From Mucilaginibacter polytrichastri (GTDB lineage: Bacteria; Bacteroidota; Bacteroidia; Sphingobacteriales; Sphingobacteriaceae), in contig NZ_MPPL01000001.1 of NCBI RefSeq assembly GCF_001911425.1, positions 5,146,912-5,210,911 of the forward strand: 64,000 nucleotides of DNA, given 5' to 3'. The notes below the pieces were generated by a model. That model worked only from the letters and a program-made list of their open reading frames with translations. It did no database searches and was not told the origin of the DNA. The position numbers and the translations under genes are program-made. Below, piece after piece: positions 26,811 through 36,642 of the stretch; within the stretch, counting starts at the first letter, position 1; the number at the start of each line of letters is the position of its first letter.

Positions 26811-26845
26811 TAGTAAGGCCTCCCGGTTTGGGGAGGCCTTACTTG
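26811..26845. terminator. bidirectional terminator between HXXEE gene and fabV
   Basis: GTAAGGCCTCCC / GGGAGGCCTTAC, 12-bp perfect stem with a 6-nt loop. Confidence 0.85.
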
Positions 26846-26868
26846 TATGTGATGAGATCAGTAAACAA

Positions 26869-28065
26869 TTAGCTTACCAAGCCCGAAACTTCTACCATTT
26901 CATTTACATCGGTACCGTAAGTTACTTCCGGTACTTCAAAACCAAACAAGTTCATAAAGTCAGATCGGTATCCGGCTAGGTCGCCAATGGAGGCAAGCGA
27001 ATCGGTATCAGCTTCTGCCCAAAGGGCCTGTACTTTAGCCTGGACGTCTGGGCGCATTTCCAAATCGTCTATACGGATGCGGCCTTTTTCATCTACCGGT
27101 ATGGTGGTATCGGTATATAAACGTTGCTCAAACAAACGCTGGATCTGTTCGATACAACCCTCATGAATACCTTCTTCTTTCATTACTTTATATAGTAAAG
27201 AGATATATAGCGGAATAACCGGGATAGCTGAGCTTGCCTGGGTAACCAACGCCTTATTAACAGAGATGAGGGCTTTGCCGTCAATATCTTTTAGCTTATC
27301 GCTGATTTCGAAAGCGGTAGCTTCCAGATGATCTTTAGCACGGCCAATGGTGCCTTTGCGGTAAACCTTTTCTGTTAGTGCAGGGCCAATGTAAGAGTAA
27401 GCAACAGTTACTACACCGTTGGCCAATATATTCGCGGCTTTCATTTCATCAATCCACATGCCCCAGTCTTCGCCGCCCATTACCTCAACGGTATTGGCAA
27501 TTTCTTCGTCGGTAGCCGGGTTGATAGAAATTTCGGATACTACGCCGGTATGGAAATCAACCGTCTTATTGGTGAAAACTTCGCCAATTGGTTTAATAAC
27601 CGAGTTGTGGGCAACGCCTGTTTTTGGGTGATTTCTGCGTGGAGAAGCCAGGCTATAAATAACCAGGTCAACCTGGCCCAGGTCTTTTTTGATCAGTGCG
27701 ATAGTTTTTTCTTTGATCTCGTCAGAGAAGGCATCGCCGTTGATGCTTTTGGCGTATAGGCCGGCTTCATGCGCTTGTTTCTCAAAAGCGGCGGTATTGT
27801 ACCAGCCTGCTGATGCCGGTTTGCCCGGTGCGGGTGGTTTTTCGAAATAAACACCCACGGTTGAAGCATCTGAACCGAAAGCGCTGGTAATGCGCGAAGC
27901 CAAACCAAAACCAGTTGATGCGCCGATTACCAATACTTTAACCGGGCCGCCATCAATTGCTTTCTTTGATTTGATATAATTAATTTGATTGATCACATTT
28001 TGCTCACAGCCCTGAGGATGAGAGGTTAAACAGATAAATCCGCGTATTCTGGGTTCTATAATCAT
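26869..28065 (-). CDS. fabV: trans-2-enoyl-[acyl-carrier-protein]/CoA reductase FabV
   Basis: NADH-dependent enoyl reductase of fatty-acid synthesis, 398 residues. The FabV-type opening MIIEPRIRGFICLTSHP is followed by the cofactor motif VLVIGASTGFGLASRI, and the catalytic Y-x8-K as YRKGTIGRAK, which separates FabV from FabI (Y-x6-K). The C-terminal DDLEMRPDVQAKV block is also FabV-like. FabV enzymes elsewhere are insensitive to triclosan. It stands alone on the minus strand; whether a FabI exists elsewhere in the genome cannot be seen. Confidence 0.95.
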   Translation of the reverse strand: MIIEPRIRGFICLTSHPQGCEQNVINQINYIKSKKAIDGGPVKVLVIGASTGFGLASRITSAFGSDASTVGVYFEKPPAPGKPASAGWYNTAAFEKQAHEAGLYAKSINGDAFSDEIKEKTIALIKKDLGQVDLVIYSLASPRRNHPKTGVAHNSVIKPIGEVFTNKTVDFHTGVVSEISINPATDEEIANTVEVMGGEDWGMWIDEMKAANILANGVVTVAYSYIGPALTEKVYRKGTIGRAKDHLEATAFEISDKLKDIDGKALISVNKALVTQASSAIPVIPLYISLLYKVMKEEGIHEGCIEQIQRLFEQRLYTDTTIPVDEKGRIRIDDLEMRPDVQAKVQALWAEADTDSLASIGDLAGYRSDFMNLFGFEVPEVTYGTDVNEMVEVSGLVS

Positions 28066-28136
28066 AAAAACTTATTAAAAATCGAGGCATATATAAGGAA
28101 TATTTTGAAAACATTCCTAAAAAAGGTTCTTTAGAA

Positions 28137-28715
28137 TTAATTGACTTGCGTGTAGTTATCATTAATTAGCCTGCCATCGGCATCTAAATGATATTCATAA
28201 CCCAGAAAATCTCTGAGGATAATTTTGTTATCAGAAAATTCAATTGGAGGCTTTTCGTCCAATGTTAAGAAAATATCTCTGCCACTGAATGTCCATTTAA
28301 TATCGCCATTGAAGGCAATCCTTGAAATTTGAGTTTCGCCATGTATTAACAGATCCCCATCAAATTCATAAATACAAAAACAAGTCGCCAAATCAAGGTT
28401 GTTTTTCCAAATTAAATCCAAAGATGGAACTTGCAGAGCATAAACACTATTTGTACAACAGATAAATATGATATCATCTTTAATTAATGGCGAACGTGCA
28501 TTTATTCTTGTTATGCCGCCTGATGCATAAATGACTACGCTGGAGATTTCAACTTCGTGTTCTTTAACCCTGATGCCATGTTTGGCGGATGGCTGATAGA
28601 CATCGGCCGGATCATGAATTACGTTTTGATAATGATTTTTATTGTCCGTTGAGTTTAAGACATAACCTTCATCATCAATAACTTCTATTTCGTACTGTTG
28701 GTAATGGGTGATCAT
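28137..28715 (-). CDS. hypothetical protein, beta-rich, downstream of recQ
   Basis: 192 residues, no signal peptide. The sequence alternates short strands with WKNNLDLATCFCIYEFDGD, GDIKWTFSGRDIFLTL and a final DFLGYEYHLDADGRLI, a look of a partial beta-propeller (PQQ/WD-like blades), but I cannot assign a family. It starts 8 nt after the recQ stop codon, so it is co-transcribed with recQ and possibly translationally coupled, though a role in DNA repair does not follow from that. Base composition is more A+T-rich than recQ by eye, which could mean later acquisition. Confidence 0.7.
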   Translation of the reverse strand: MITHYQQYEIEVIDDEGYVLNSTDNKNHYQNVIHDPADVYQPSAKHGIRVKEHEVEISSVVIYASGGITRINARSPLIKDDIIFICCTNSVYALQVPSLDLIWKNNLDLATCFCIYEFDGDLLIHGETQISRIAFNGDIKWTFSGRDIFLTLDEKPPIEFSDNKIILRDFLGYEYHLDADGRLINDNYTQVN

Positions 28716-28723
28716 CTTATGTC

Positions 28724-30868
28724 TTATGCCTCTTTTTTCATCCAGCTTACTACGGCTTTAATTTCGGTATAGCTGTAGTCATCGCCTAAAATTTCTTTTA
28801 AGGGCGCTAACCGGTCTGCGCCATAGCTTTCTACCGCGTCCTGAATTTTAGGAATTTTCTGCTGATCAACCAGGTCAGTTACCTCCATTTCTCCAGATTG
28901 GATAAAGGAACATAGGTGCCCTTCTACAGTCATTGGCGATAAGTTGCGCATGCCGGCAATCTCTGTTATGCCAACCCCCGCTTTGTACAGATCAAAGCTT
29001 TCGCGCTGTGTGCCGCCTGTTGATGCGCGGGTTGTTTTAGTTTTGGTGATCTTGGGTTTTTTAATCCCGATTTTGGAAGCCAAGCCATGCTGGCTGCAAT
29101 AAGCTGTAATTACCTTTAAAAAGGCGGTACCATAACGCTGCAACTTAACCTCACCAAAACCGGAAATACGGCCAAGCTCTTCCGTACTTTGTGGCAGGTA
29201 GGTTGCCATCTCCAGTAATGTGGCATCCGACAGGATAATATAAGCCGGCACGTTCTCATTCATAGCCAGGTTAAAGCGGGTGGTTTTTAGGTCGTGCAGC
29301 AGCCCTGCTTCGTAAATGGTTGGCTGGGTTTCTGTTGCTGCAGTTTCCAGGTCTTCGGCTAAATTAAACTCCACTTTTTGCAGGCCTTTTAAAACGGCTT
29401 CGCTTGTGGCGGTTAATTTTAAGATCGGATACTGGTCATCGGTAACCACCAAATAGCCTTGTATTGCCAATTGACCCATGTAACGCTGCCATTCGGCTTT
29501 GCTAAGGTCGGCACCAATGCCGTAGGTTTTAAGTTGCTTATGCTCATCACGGATCTTTTCACTTTTAGATCCCCGCAAAAAATCTATGACATAATTAGTG
29601 CCGAAACGCTGGTTTAAACGATAAACTGCCGAGAGCGCCTTTTGCGCAATCACTGTACCATCGAACTTTTTAAACTCGGTGAGGCAAACATCGCACGAGC
29701 CGCAATGATCCGGAAACTGCTCGTTAAAGTAATGCATTAAATACTGGCGGCGGCAGGTTTGCAGCTGGCAATACTTTACCATATCATCCAGCTTTTTCAG
29801 CATAATGCGGCTTTGGTCTTCATTGCCCTCTACCCTGGCAAAGCGCTGTAGTTTAAAGGCATCACCTGCCGAGAAAAACAATAATGCCTCAGATGGTAAA
29901 CCATCGCGACCGGCCCGGCCTGTCTCCTGGTAGTAACCCTCAATGTTTTTAGGCAGATCATGGTGTATCACATACCGCACGTTTGATTTATTGATGCCCA
30001 TGCCGAAGGCAATAGTAGCCACCATAATCTTTATTTCATCGCGCAAAAACTGATCCTGATTGTGGGCTTTGGTCTCGTTATCCAGCCCGGCATGGTAGGC
30101 TTTGGCTGCGTAACCCTGCTTTTGCAGGTCGGCGGCAAGGTCTTCGGTGCTTTGGCGGCTCAGGCAATAAATAATGCCCGAATCTTCCTGGTGGTCATCT
30201 AAAAAGTTTAGCAGTTGGTTATAGCTGTCTTTTTTCGGCGATACTTTATAGCTGATGTTCGGCCGGTTAAAGGAGGATACAAATTCTTTAGGCTGATGCA
30301 GCGCTAATTTTTCGCGGATGTCCTTGCGGGTCAGGTCGTCAGCTGTGGCCGTTAATGCAATAACGGGTGTTTTAGGGAACTCTGTTTTAAAGCTCGAAAG
30401 CATCAGATACTCTGGCCTGAAATCATGACCCCAGTGCGAGATACAATGTGCCTCATCTATAGCGATAAGGCTTACGTTTAAAGTTTTTAGGAAAGTAACC
30501 AACCGGTTCTCTGAACCGAACAAGCGCTCGGGGGCCAGGTAAAGTAACTTAATTTCGCCCGATTTTAACCGGCTTATAATACTTTGCTGCTCGTTGGCAT
30601 TTAGGCTAGAGTTTAAAAAAGCTGCCGGGATACCGTTGATGTTTAGGGCATCCACCTGGTCTTTCATTAAAGCGATCAGCGGAGAAATAACCACAGTTAA
30701 TCCATCCATTAACACAGCAGGCAACTGGTAGCATAGTGACTTCCCGCCACCCGTTGGCATCAGCACCAATGCATCGCCGCCGTTTAAGATCTGCTGAACG
30801 ATGGCACCCTGCTGGTGGCGAAATTCTGTATAACCAAAGTATTTGTGTAAGGCTTCTAGGGGTGTCAT
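28724..30868 (-). CDS. recQ: ATP-dependent DNA helicase RecQ
   Basis: 3'-5' DNA helicase for recombination and repair, 714 residues. Walker A MPTGGGKS (37-44), DEAH box (138-141) in IDEAHCISHWGHDFRPEY, helicase C-terminal motif VIHHDLPKNIEGYYQETGRAGRDG, the zinc-binding cysteines (CQLQTCRRQYLMHYF then CGSCDVC), RQC winged helix and an HRDC domain (about 510-590). A further C-terminal helix-turn-helix module (about 625-714, GITEIAGMRNLSPMTVEGHL) is the HTH_40 type found in Bacteroidota RecQ. The next gene follows after 8 nt. Confidence 0.96.
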   Translation of the reverse strand: MTPLEALHKYFGYTEFRHQQGAIVQQILNGGDALVLMPTGGGKSLCYQLPAVLMDGLTVVISPLIALMKDQVDALNINGIPAAFLNSSLNANEQQSIISRLKSGEIKLLYLAPERLFGSENRLVTFLKTLNVSLIAIDEAHCISHWGHDFRPEYLMLSSFKTEFPKTPVIALTATADDLTRKDIREKLALHQPKEFVSSFNRPNISYKVSPKKDSYNQLLNFLDDHQEDSGIIYCLSRQSTEDLAADLQKQGYAAKAYHAGLDNETKAHNQDQFLRDEIKIMVATIAFGMGINKSNVRYVIHHDLPKNIEGYYQETGRAGRDGLPSEALLFFSAGDAFKLQRFARVEGNEDQSRIMLKKLDDMVKYCQLQTCRRQYLMHYFNEQFPDHCGSCDVCLTEFKKFDGTVIAQKALSAVYRLNQRFGTNYVIDFLRGSKSEKIRDEHKQLKTYGIGADLSKAEWQRYMGQLAIQGYLVVTDDQYPILKLTATSEAVLKGLQKVEFNLAEDLETAATETQPTIYEAGLLHDLKTTRFNLAMNENVPAYIILSDATLLEMATYLPQSTEELGRISGFGEVKLQRYGTAFLKVITAYCSQHGLASKIGIKKPKITKTKTTRASTGGTQRESFDLYKAGVGITEIAGMRNLSPMTVEGHLCSFIQSGEMEVTDLVDQQKIPKIQDAVESYGADRLAPLKEILGDDYSYTEIKAVVSWMKKEA

Positions 30869-30913
30869 TATTGTAAAGTTAGTGATTCCCTTGAATCTCT
30901 GTGTTTGTAAACA

Positions 30914-30945
30914 AAAAAGGTGATCACTAAATTAGTCATCACCTA
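30914..30945 (-). terminator. terminator for the small membrane-protein gene
   Basis: AGGTGAT / ATCACCT stem, T-run on the minus strand, about 90 nt beyond the stop codon at 31033. Confidence 0.6.
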
Positions 30946-31032
30946 TATATTGTATATACTATGCTTAATTGTTTATAAAAATATAAACGAGTTGATCCGA
31001 TATGAAATCGGAACGCAGAAATTTAAATTTAA

Positions 31033-31242
31033 TTAAGCTTTAACGCGTGCTTTATCAAGCGCGTTGGCTAAAATAACTGTGCCTACACCAAAAATGATGA
31101 TACCGCCAAAAAACAAGCCCGCAGAAGCGTCAAGGCCGCTGTTTGAATCAACCAGATTATATGAAGTAGCAGGTGTAAATGTTAATGCTCCGGCTACAAT
31201 TAAAATTCCGGCAAGGGCAATTATGATACCTATGTTTCTCAT
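31033..31242 (-). CDS. small two-helix membrane protein
   Basis: 69 residues: an N-terminal helix (GIIIALAGILIVAGALTF), a polar loop with DSNSGLDASAG, and a second helix (FFGGIIIFGVGTVILA) ending in a basic tail. It resembles short DUF3185-like membrane proteins, which are uncharacterised. A good -7 box (TATATTTG, minus strand 31265-31272) lies 23 nt upstream, and a terminator follows, so it appears to be a true monocistronic gene. Confidence 0.65.
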   Translation of the reverse strand: MRNIGIIIALAGILIVAGALTFTPATSYNLVDSNSGLDASAGLFFGGIIIFGVGTVILANALDKARVKA

Positions 31243-31264
31243 TGTCGTGTTATTTTGAAAGCCA

Positions 31265-31272
31265 CAAATATA
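31265..31272 (-). promoter_or_regulatory. -7 box for the small membrane-protein gene
   Basis: TATATTTG on the minus strand; -33 element not evident. Confidence 0.4.
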
Positions 31273-31497
31273 TTATGTTTTAATTAAATACTGATAGTAA
31301 AATGCTTTAGGTGCAGAAATAATACATTTTTTAAATTTTCACCTGCTAAGTAATTGGGGTTATAAATCGACACAATTTAAATAAGATGAAGATTTTATGA
31401 TGTTTTAGCCTGAAAAGCGATGGAGAAACGACTTTGAGCCAATAATTTAATGTTGAATCGTCATTTTTTTAATTTCTTTATTAGCTTTAGCTTAGAT

Positions 31498-33999
31498 ATG
31501 CATAAAAAACTTTACTCCCTCCTTTTACTGCTTACGCTTACCCTAACAGCGTTTGCACAGCAAATTAAAACCCCGGCCGAATTTTTAGGTTACAAATTGG
31601 GCGATCAGTTTACGCCTCATTATCGTATCGCTGAGTATTTCAGGTACATCGCCCAAGCGTCTAAGAACATAAAGCTGGTGGAGTATGGTAAAACGAACGA
31701 AGGTCGCCCATTACTGCTTGCCTTTATAGCATCAGACGATAACATCGGCAAGCTGGATGAGATCCGGCAGAATAATATGAAGCTGGCTGGTTTAGCAACG
31801 GGTGGTGGTTCTACAGCCGGCCCGGTTGTAGTTTGGTTAAGTTATAATGTGCATGGTAACGAGCCTGCATCGAGCGAGGCTGCCATGCAAACCTTATATG
31901 ATTTGGTTAACCCCGCCAACGCACAAACCCAGCAATGGCTTAAAAATACAGTAGTAATTATAGACCCGTGTTTAAACCCCGACGGTCGCGACCGTTATGT
32001 GAATTTCTACAATTCGGTACGCGGCGTAACGCCCGATGCTTATAACCAGGCCCGTGAGCACATGGAACCATGGCCGGGTGGCCGGGTAAACCATTACTAT
32101 TTCGACCTTAACCGCGATTGGGCATGGCAAACACAAAAAGAAGTACAGGCCCGTTTGGTGGTATTTAACCAATGGCTGCCACAAGTACATGTTGATTACC
32201 ATGAGCAGGGCTATAATAACCCCTATTACTTTGCGCCTGCTGCCGAGCCTTTCCATAAAGATATTACACCATGGCAGCGCGAGTTCCAAACCACTATCGG
32301 TAAAAATAACGCCAAGTATTTTGACCAGCACGGCTGGACTTATTTCACCAAAGAGGAATTTGACCTGCTGTACCCATCTTACGGCGATACCTATCCTATC
32401 TATAATGGATCTATCGGGATGACGTTTGAGCAGGGCGGTATTAGCGCAGGTGTTGCCGTACTTACCCGCAGCGGTGACACCCTTACCCTGGCCGACCGGA
32501 TAGAGCACCATCATACTACCGGATTAAGTACCATAGAAATGTCTTCCGTTTATGCAACCAAAGTACTTACCGAGTACAAAAAGTTTTTTGATAACGGCCG
32601 CATCAATCCGCCGGGCGAATACAAGACTTATATTGTTAAAAATGACAACCCAGATAAAATAGCTTTGCTGGCGCAATTATTAGACAAAAACGGGATACAA
32701 TATGGTTACGGGGCTGCCAAAACAAGCCTTGCCGGGTATAACTATTTTAACGGGAAAGATGAAGCTTTCACCGCAAGCGATAAAGACCTGGTTGTAAATG
32801 CTTATCAATCAAAAGCGGTATTGCTTAATGTACTGTTCGAGCCTAAAACATTTATTCCCGATTCTAATACCTATGATATTACGGCCTGGTCATTACCCTA
32901 TGCGTATGGCTTAAAAGCTTATGGGTTAAAAGAATCTGTTAAACCGACTAATAGTACTTTGCCGGCTAAACCTGTTGATAAAGCCGTTTTAGGCACGCCT
33001 TATGCTTATGTGGGTATCTGGCAATCGGCTAAAGATGTGCGCTTTTTAGCTGCATTGATGAAAAACCATATTAAGGTGCATTATGCCGAACTGCCATTTG
33101 AGGCAGGTGGTAAAAAGTATGGGGCAGGATCATTAATTATTACCCGTGCCGGTAATAACACGCCCAATTTTGAGCAAACTGTAAATAAGGTAGCGGCAGA
33201 TAATAGCAGGCAGCTATCGGTACTTACATCGGGCTTTGTAGAAAAGGGTGCCGATTTGGGCTCGGGCTATGTGCATAACCTGCGCCAGCCTAAAGTAATG
33301 CTGATTGCCGGCGACCAGGTAAACTCTGAAGAAATGGGTGAGGTATGGCACTATTTTGAGCAGCAGATCAATTACCCAATTACCCTGGTACGGTTTCAGG
33401 ATTTAAACCGTATTAAAATGGCCGACTTTGATGTGGCTATTTTTCCCGACGGAAATTACAGTGATTTACCGGTTGATAAATTGCAAAGTTGGATACGCGA
33501 TGGTGGTAAACTGATTGCCGTTGGCGATGCTGTAGGCGCATTTGTTGGCAAAGGTACATTTGCCATTAAACGCAAAGAAGAAAAGAAAGATGATAAAGCA
33601 GATGCTAAAAAATTTGCTATCATACCAACTTATGAAGGCCGTAACCACGAGTATATTAAATCTGCAGTACCGGGAGCTATTTATAAAATTAATATAGATA
33701 ATACCCATCCCCTGGGCTTTGGCTATCCCAACTACTACTACACACTTAAATTAAGCGATGATGTTTATGATTTTTTAGGCGATGACGGCTGGAATGTAGG
33801 TACCATTAAAAAGGATGCTTATGTATCGGGCTTTGCAGGCCAAAAAGCAAAAGCTAAACTGGTAGATGGTTTGCTGATCGGCGTACAAAATATGGGCCGC
33901 GGCTCGGTTGTATATTTTGTTGATGATCCATTGTTCCGCAGTTTCTGGGAAAACGGCAAGCTGCTGTTTAGTAATGCTGTATTTATGGTAGGGCAGTAG
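31498..33999 (+). CDS. M14 family zinc metallocarboxypeptidase, exported
   Basis: About 833 residues. ATG 31498 is chosen because it starts a clean signal peptide (MHKKLYSLLLLLTLTLTAFAQ). The M14 domain covers about 30-340: the zinc HxxE in SYNVHGNEPASSEA, DPCLNPDGRDR, the later zinc histidine in VDYHEQGYNNPYYF, and a glutamate in MTFEQGGISAG. The C-terminal half (about 480-830) has a GATase/ThuA-like region (VMLIAGDQVNSEEMGEVW) and no other motif I recognise. It probably digests peptides in the periplasm or outside. Monocistronic, with a terminator inside a repeat downstream. Confidence 0.9.
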   Translation: MHKKLYSLLLLLTLTLTAFAQQIKTPAEFLGYKLGDQFTPHYRIAEYFRYIAQASKNIKLVEYGKTNEGRPLLLAFIASDDNIGKLDEIRQNNMKLAGLATGGGSTAGPVVVWLSYNVHGNEPASSEAAMQTLYDLVNPANAQTQQWLKNTVVIIDPCLNPDGRDRYVNFYNSVRGVTPDAYNQAREHMEPWPGGRVNHYYFDLNRDWAWQTQKEVQARLVVFNQWLPQVHVDYHEQGYNNPYYFAPAAEPFHKDITPWQREFQTTIGKNNAKYFDQHGWTYFTKEEFDLLYPSYGDTYPIYNGSIGMTFEQGGISAGVAVLTRSGDTLTLADRIEHHHTTGLSTIEMSSVYATKVLTEYKKFFDNGRINPPGEYKTYIVKNDNPDKIALLAQLLDKNGIQYGYGAAKTSLAGYNYFNGKDEAFTASDKDLVVNAYQSKAVLLNVLFEPKTFIPDSNTYDITAWSLPYAYGLKAYGLKESVKPTNSTLPAKPVDKAVLGTPYAYVGIWQSAKDVRFLAALMKNHIKVHYAELPFEAGGKKYGAGSLIITRAGNNTPNFEQTVNKVAADNSRQLSVLTSGFVEKGADLGSGYVHNLRQPKVMLIAGDQVNSEEMGEVWHYFEQQINYPITLVRFQDLNRIKMADFDVAIFPDGNYSDLPVDKLQSWIRDGGKLIAVGDAVGAFVGKGTFAIKRKEEKKDDKADAKKFAIIPTYEGRNHEYIKSAVPGAIYKINIDNTHPLGFGYPNYYYTLKLSDDVYDFLGDDGWNVGTIKKDAYVSGFAGQKAKAKLVDGLLIGVQNMGRGSVVYFVDDPLFRSFWENGKLLFSNAVFMVGQ

Positions 34000-34019
34000 A
34001 CGTTCGAAGCAAAAAATAA

Positions 34020-34160
34020 GAGCCAAGAAACAAGAGTCTGGATAAAGGACTTTAGACAAATGATAATAAAAGAAAGGACGAAAGATTCAATATCTTCCGT
34101 CCTTTCTTTTTTTATCGTATTCGAGTCTTGTTTCTTGGCTCGTGTTTCTCGTCTCTTGCT
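34020..34160. repeat. inverted repeat flanking a terminator
   Basis: GAGCCAAGAAACAAGA at 34020-34035 recurs inverted at 34126-34141 (arms continue with one mismatch), and further copies of the same vocabulary run to 34160. The M14-gene terminator is nested in the middle. It is related in wording to the element at 11685-11790. Confidence 0.6.
34071..34113. terminator. terminator between the M14 and TonB-receptor genes
   Basis: AGAAAGGACG / CGTCCTTTCT stem followed by TTTTTT, serving two convergent genes. Confidence 0.85.
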
Positions 34161-34167
34161 TCTTTCC

Positions 34168-36642
34168 TTACTGGTTTTTCACACGATTCTTTTCGTCATC
34201 AGCACCGGTTTGGTGTTGGCGGGCTTTAATTTTGCTGTTGCCAAAGTTATAGGTAAAGGTTAAGCGGGCAACACGGGTTTCGTTCTTTTGATGTATATCT
34301 ATCAGGTTACCGTTGTTTTCGCTGGTAACGTTGTTTTTGCGCATGTTAAAAATATCGCTTACAGATAGTTTTAAGTTTGCCTTTTTGTTGGCGAATGATT
34401 TGCTTAGGCCACCATCAATGCTGTATTGCGCTTTAACATTAAAATAACCGTACACCAGTGAAGAAGAGTAATCTGTCATAATCTCTGCTTTAAAAGTTTT
34501 TGTTACAGCAAAGGTATTGGTTGTTTTAACCTGGTAAGCAACCTTGCCATCATTAAGGGTACCGATACCGGCTACACCCTGTGGGTTTGCACCAGATTTA
34601 AAGCCCAGGTAAAAAGCGGTTACATTGGCGTTACCTGTCCACCATTTGGTAATAGTATATGGCGAGTTAACGTTTAAGTTATAAGAGTTTTGTGTACTTA
34701 AATTTACATTGGTTTGGTAAGTTGCCTTGGTAACGGTGTCTGTAACCAGCGCCTGGTTTATTACATCTGTGGTGCGGCTGTACCCTAAGCTAACATTAAT
34801 GGTGTGATTATAAGTATAGTTTAACTCGAACGAGTTGGTGTATTGGGGTTTTAAAAACGGGTTTCCCTGTTCATAAGTGTATTGGTCCAGGTAATAAATA
34901 AATGGGTTAAGATCTTCGTAGCTAGGGCGGTCTATCCGGCGGCTGTAGTTAAAACCAAATTCGTTTTTATCGTTGATGGTATGGTTAATAAATACACTTG
35001 GAAAAAAGTTAAGATAATTACGATTAACCACTTGTGCAGTACCCACCAAGTCGCCTTTTGAGCTTGTGTTTTCGGCACGCACGCCTAGCTGTACGGTTGT
35101 TTTTTTAAAGCTTTTATTAAAGTTTACATAACCGGCGCCAATTTTTTCGTCATATATAAAATGGTTGGTACGGGTTGGGTCATTCACATATTCGCCATTG
35201 GTAATAATTTGCGCTTCAAGGTCATTGTCGGTTTTTACATCGCTGTATTTACCGCCAAACTCCAGCTTGGTAGTTTTATTAAACGGATAGGTGTAATCTG
35301 CCTTTGCCGTGCGGATGTCGATGGTTGATGGTGTTTGGTTGCGCAGCATGGATGGTATGCCGGCATTACTGCCATCAACGTTGTAATAATAGGTATTATA
35401 TTGTGCATTTGCAGAGTTGGTGAATTTAGAATAATCAACATCTACACTTAGTGCCTGCCCTGTTGAATCGATCTGCCAGCGATCATTAACATTAAATGCA
35501 AAGTTGTTATATTTTGATTTGATGGTAGTGTTGGTATTTTGGTAAGTGTTAAAAACCTGTGGCTGGGTACCTATAAAAGTTTGGCTGGTATTATTATCGG
35601 CAGATGGGTTAAAGTAACCGCTGGCTACAAAGCCAATGGTGTTTTTGGGCGACATATCGTAATCGGCACCAACGCGGTAGTTGTTGTAGTGGCGTTCGCT
35701 GCCCATTTTGGTAATTTGGCTGAAGTAAGTATTGTCGCCGCCATTTTCTACGTTACGGTCAATAGCGATGTTGTTATCACGTTTGGTATCGCCGCGGCTC
35801 AGGTTTCCAAAGAAATTAAATTTTCCTTCTTTATGGTTTAAAGTTAAGCTGGTATTATCTCTAAAGTGCTTACCCATGGCGGCTGTAACAGATGCGCTAC
35901 CGTTTGTGCCGGATTGTTTATTTTTTTTCAGCTTAATATTAATGATGCCTGAGTTGCCCGCTGCATCATATTTGGCAGATGGGTTAGTGATCATTTCGAT
36001 AGACTGAATGCTGTTACCATCGGTAGAGCGTAAAAGGGTGGCCAATTGGGTAGATGAAAGATAGGTAAGCTTATCATTAATCATTACGGTAACGCCTTGT
36101 TTACCTTTCATGCTAATGTTATCGTCTTTATCAACACTAACGCCTGGCGCACGTTCCAATATTTCCATCGCAGAGTTACCTGCAGCTAAAACGCTGTTTT
36201 CCACATTCATTACCATGCGGTCGCTGCGGCGCTCAATTAAGGGCTTGCTGCCGGTTATCGTAACTGTATTGAGGGTTTTACTGGAAGGCTGCATTTTTAT
36301 TTCAGGTACGCTAACCGTGGTTGAATTTGCACTTACGGTAACTGGTTGGCTAAAGCCATTGGCATAACCTACCATGGTTGCTTTTACAATATAGCTGCCC
36401 GGTTTAATGGCGATAAAGTTATAAGCGCCGTTTTCGTTTGATAAGGCACCTTTTACAACGGTAGAGTCTTTTGCTTTGAGTAAACTAACGGTAGCGTAAT
36501 CGGCAGGTTTGCCTGTTTCATTTAATAGGGTGCCTGTTATTTTGGCTACTCCGGCAGCGGGTGCTGCGTTTTGTGCACCGGCAACAGTATAGCTGATTGT
36601 AAGTGCTACAAAAAATATAATGCGATAGATGATTGATTTCAT
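34168..36642 (-). CDS. TonB-dependent receptor-like outer-membrane barrel (OMP_b-brl_3 type)
   Basis: 824 residues with a signal peptide ending in VAGAQ. A carboxypeptidase-regulatory-like domain (about 30-115: ITGTLLNETGKPADYATVSLL) precedes a TonB plug (about 120-220: RRSDRMVMNVENSVL, MEILERAPGVSVDKDDNISMKG) and a long C-terminal beta barrel (FNYSRRIDRPSYEDLNPF) of the outer-membrane barrel-3 family. Such receptors lack a SusD partner, and none is present here. Substrate unknown. It converges on the M14 gene. No TAnnTTTG box was found upstream on the minus strand, so a different sigma factor (for example ECF type) is possible. Confidence 0.9.
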   Translation of the reverse strand: MKSIIYRIIFFVALTISYTVAGAQNAAPAAGVAKITGTLLNETGKPADYATVSLLKAKDSTVVKGALSNENGAYNFIAIKPGSYIVKATMVGYANGFSQPVTVSANSTTVSVPEIKMQPSSKTLNTVTITGSKPLIERRSDRMVMNVENSVLAAGNSAMEILERAPGVSVDKDDNISMKGKQGVTVMINDKLTYLSSTQLATLLRSTDGNSIQSIEMITNPSAKYDAAGNSGIINIKLKKNKQSGTNGSASVTAAMGKHFRDNTSLTLNHKEGKFNFFGNLSRGDTKRDNNIAIDRNVENGGDNTYFSQITKMGSERHYNNYRVGADYDMSPKNTIGFVASGYFNPSADNNTSQTFIGTQPQVFNTYQNTNTTIKSKYNNFAFNVNDRWQIDSTGQALSVDVDYSKFTNSANAQYNTYYYNVDGSNAGIPSMLRNQTPSTIDIRTAKADYTYPFNKTTKLEFGGKYSDVKTDNDLEAQIITNGEYVNDPTRTNHFIYDEKIGAGYVNFNKSFKKTTVQLGVRAENTSSKGDLVGTAQVVNRNYLNFFPSVFINHTINDKNEFGFNYSRRIDRPSYEDLNPFIYYLDQYTYEQGNPFLKPQYTNSFELNYTYNHTINVSLGYSRTTDVINQALVTDTVTKATYQTNVNLSTQNSYNLNVNSPYTITKWWTGNANVTAFYLGFKSGANPQGVAGIGTLNDGKVAYQVKTTNTFAVTKTFKAEIMTDYSSSLVYGYFNVKAQYSIDGGLSKSFANKKANLKLSVSDIFNMRKNNVTSENNGNLIDIHQKNETRVARLTFTYNFGNSKIKARQHQTGADDEKNRVKNQ

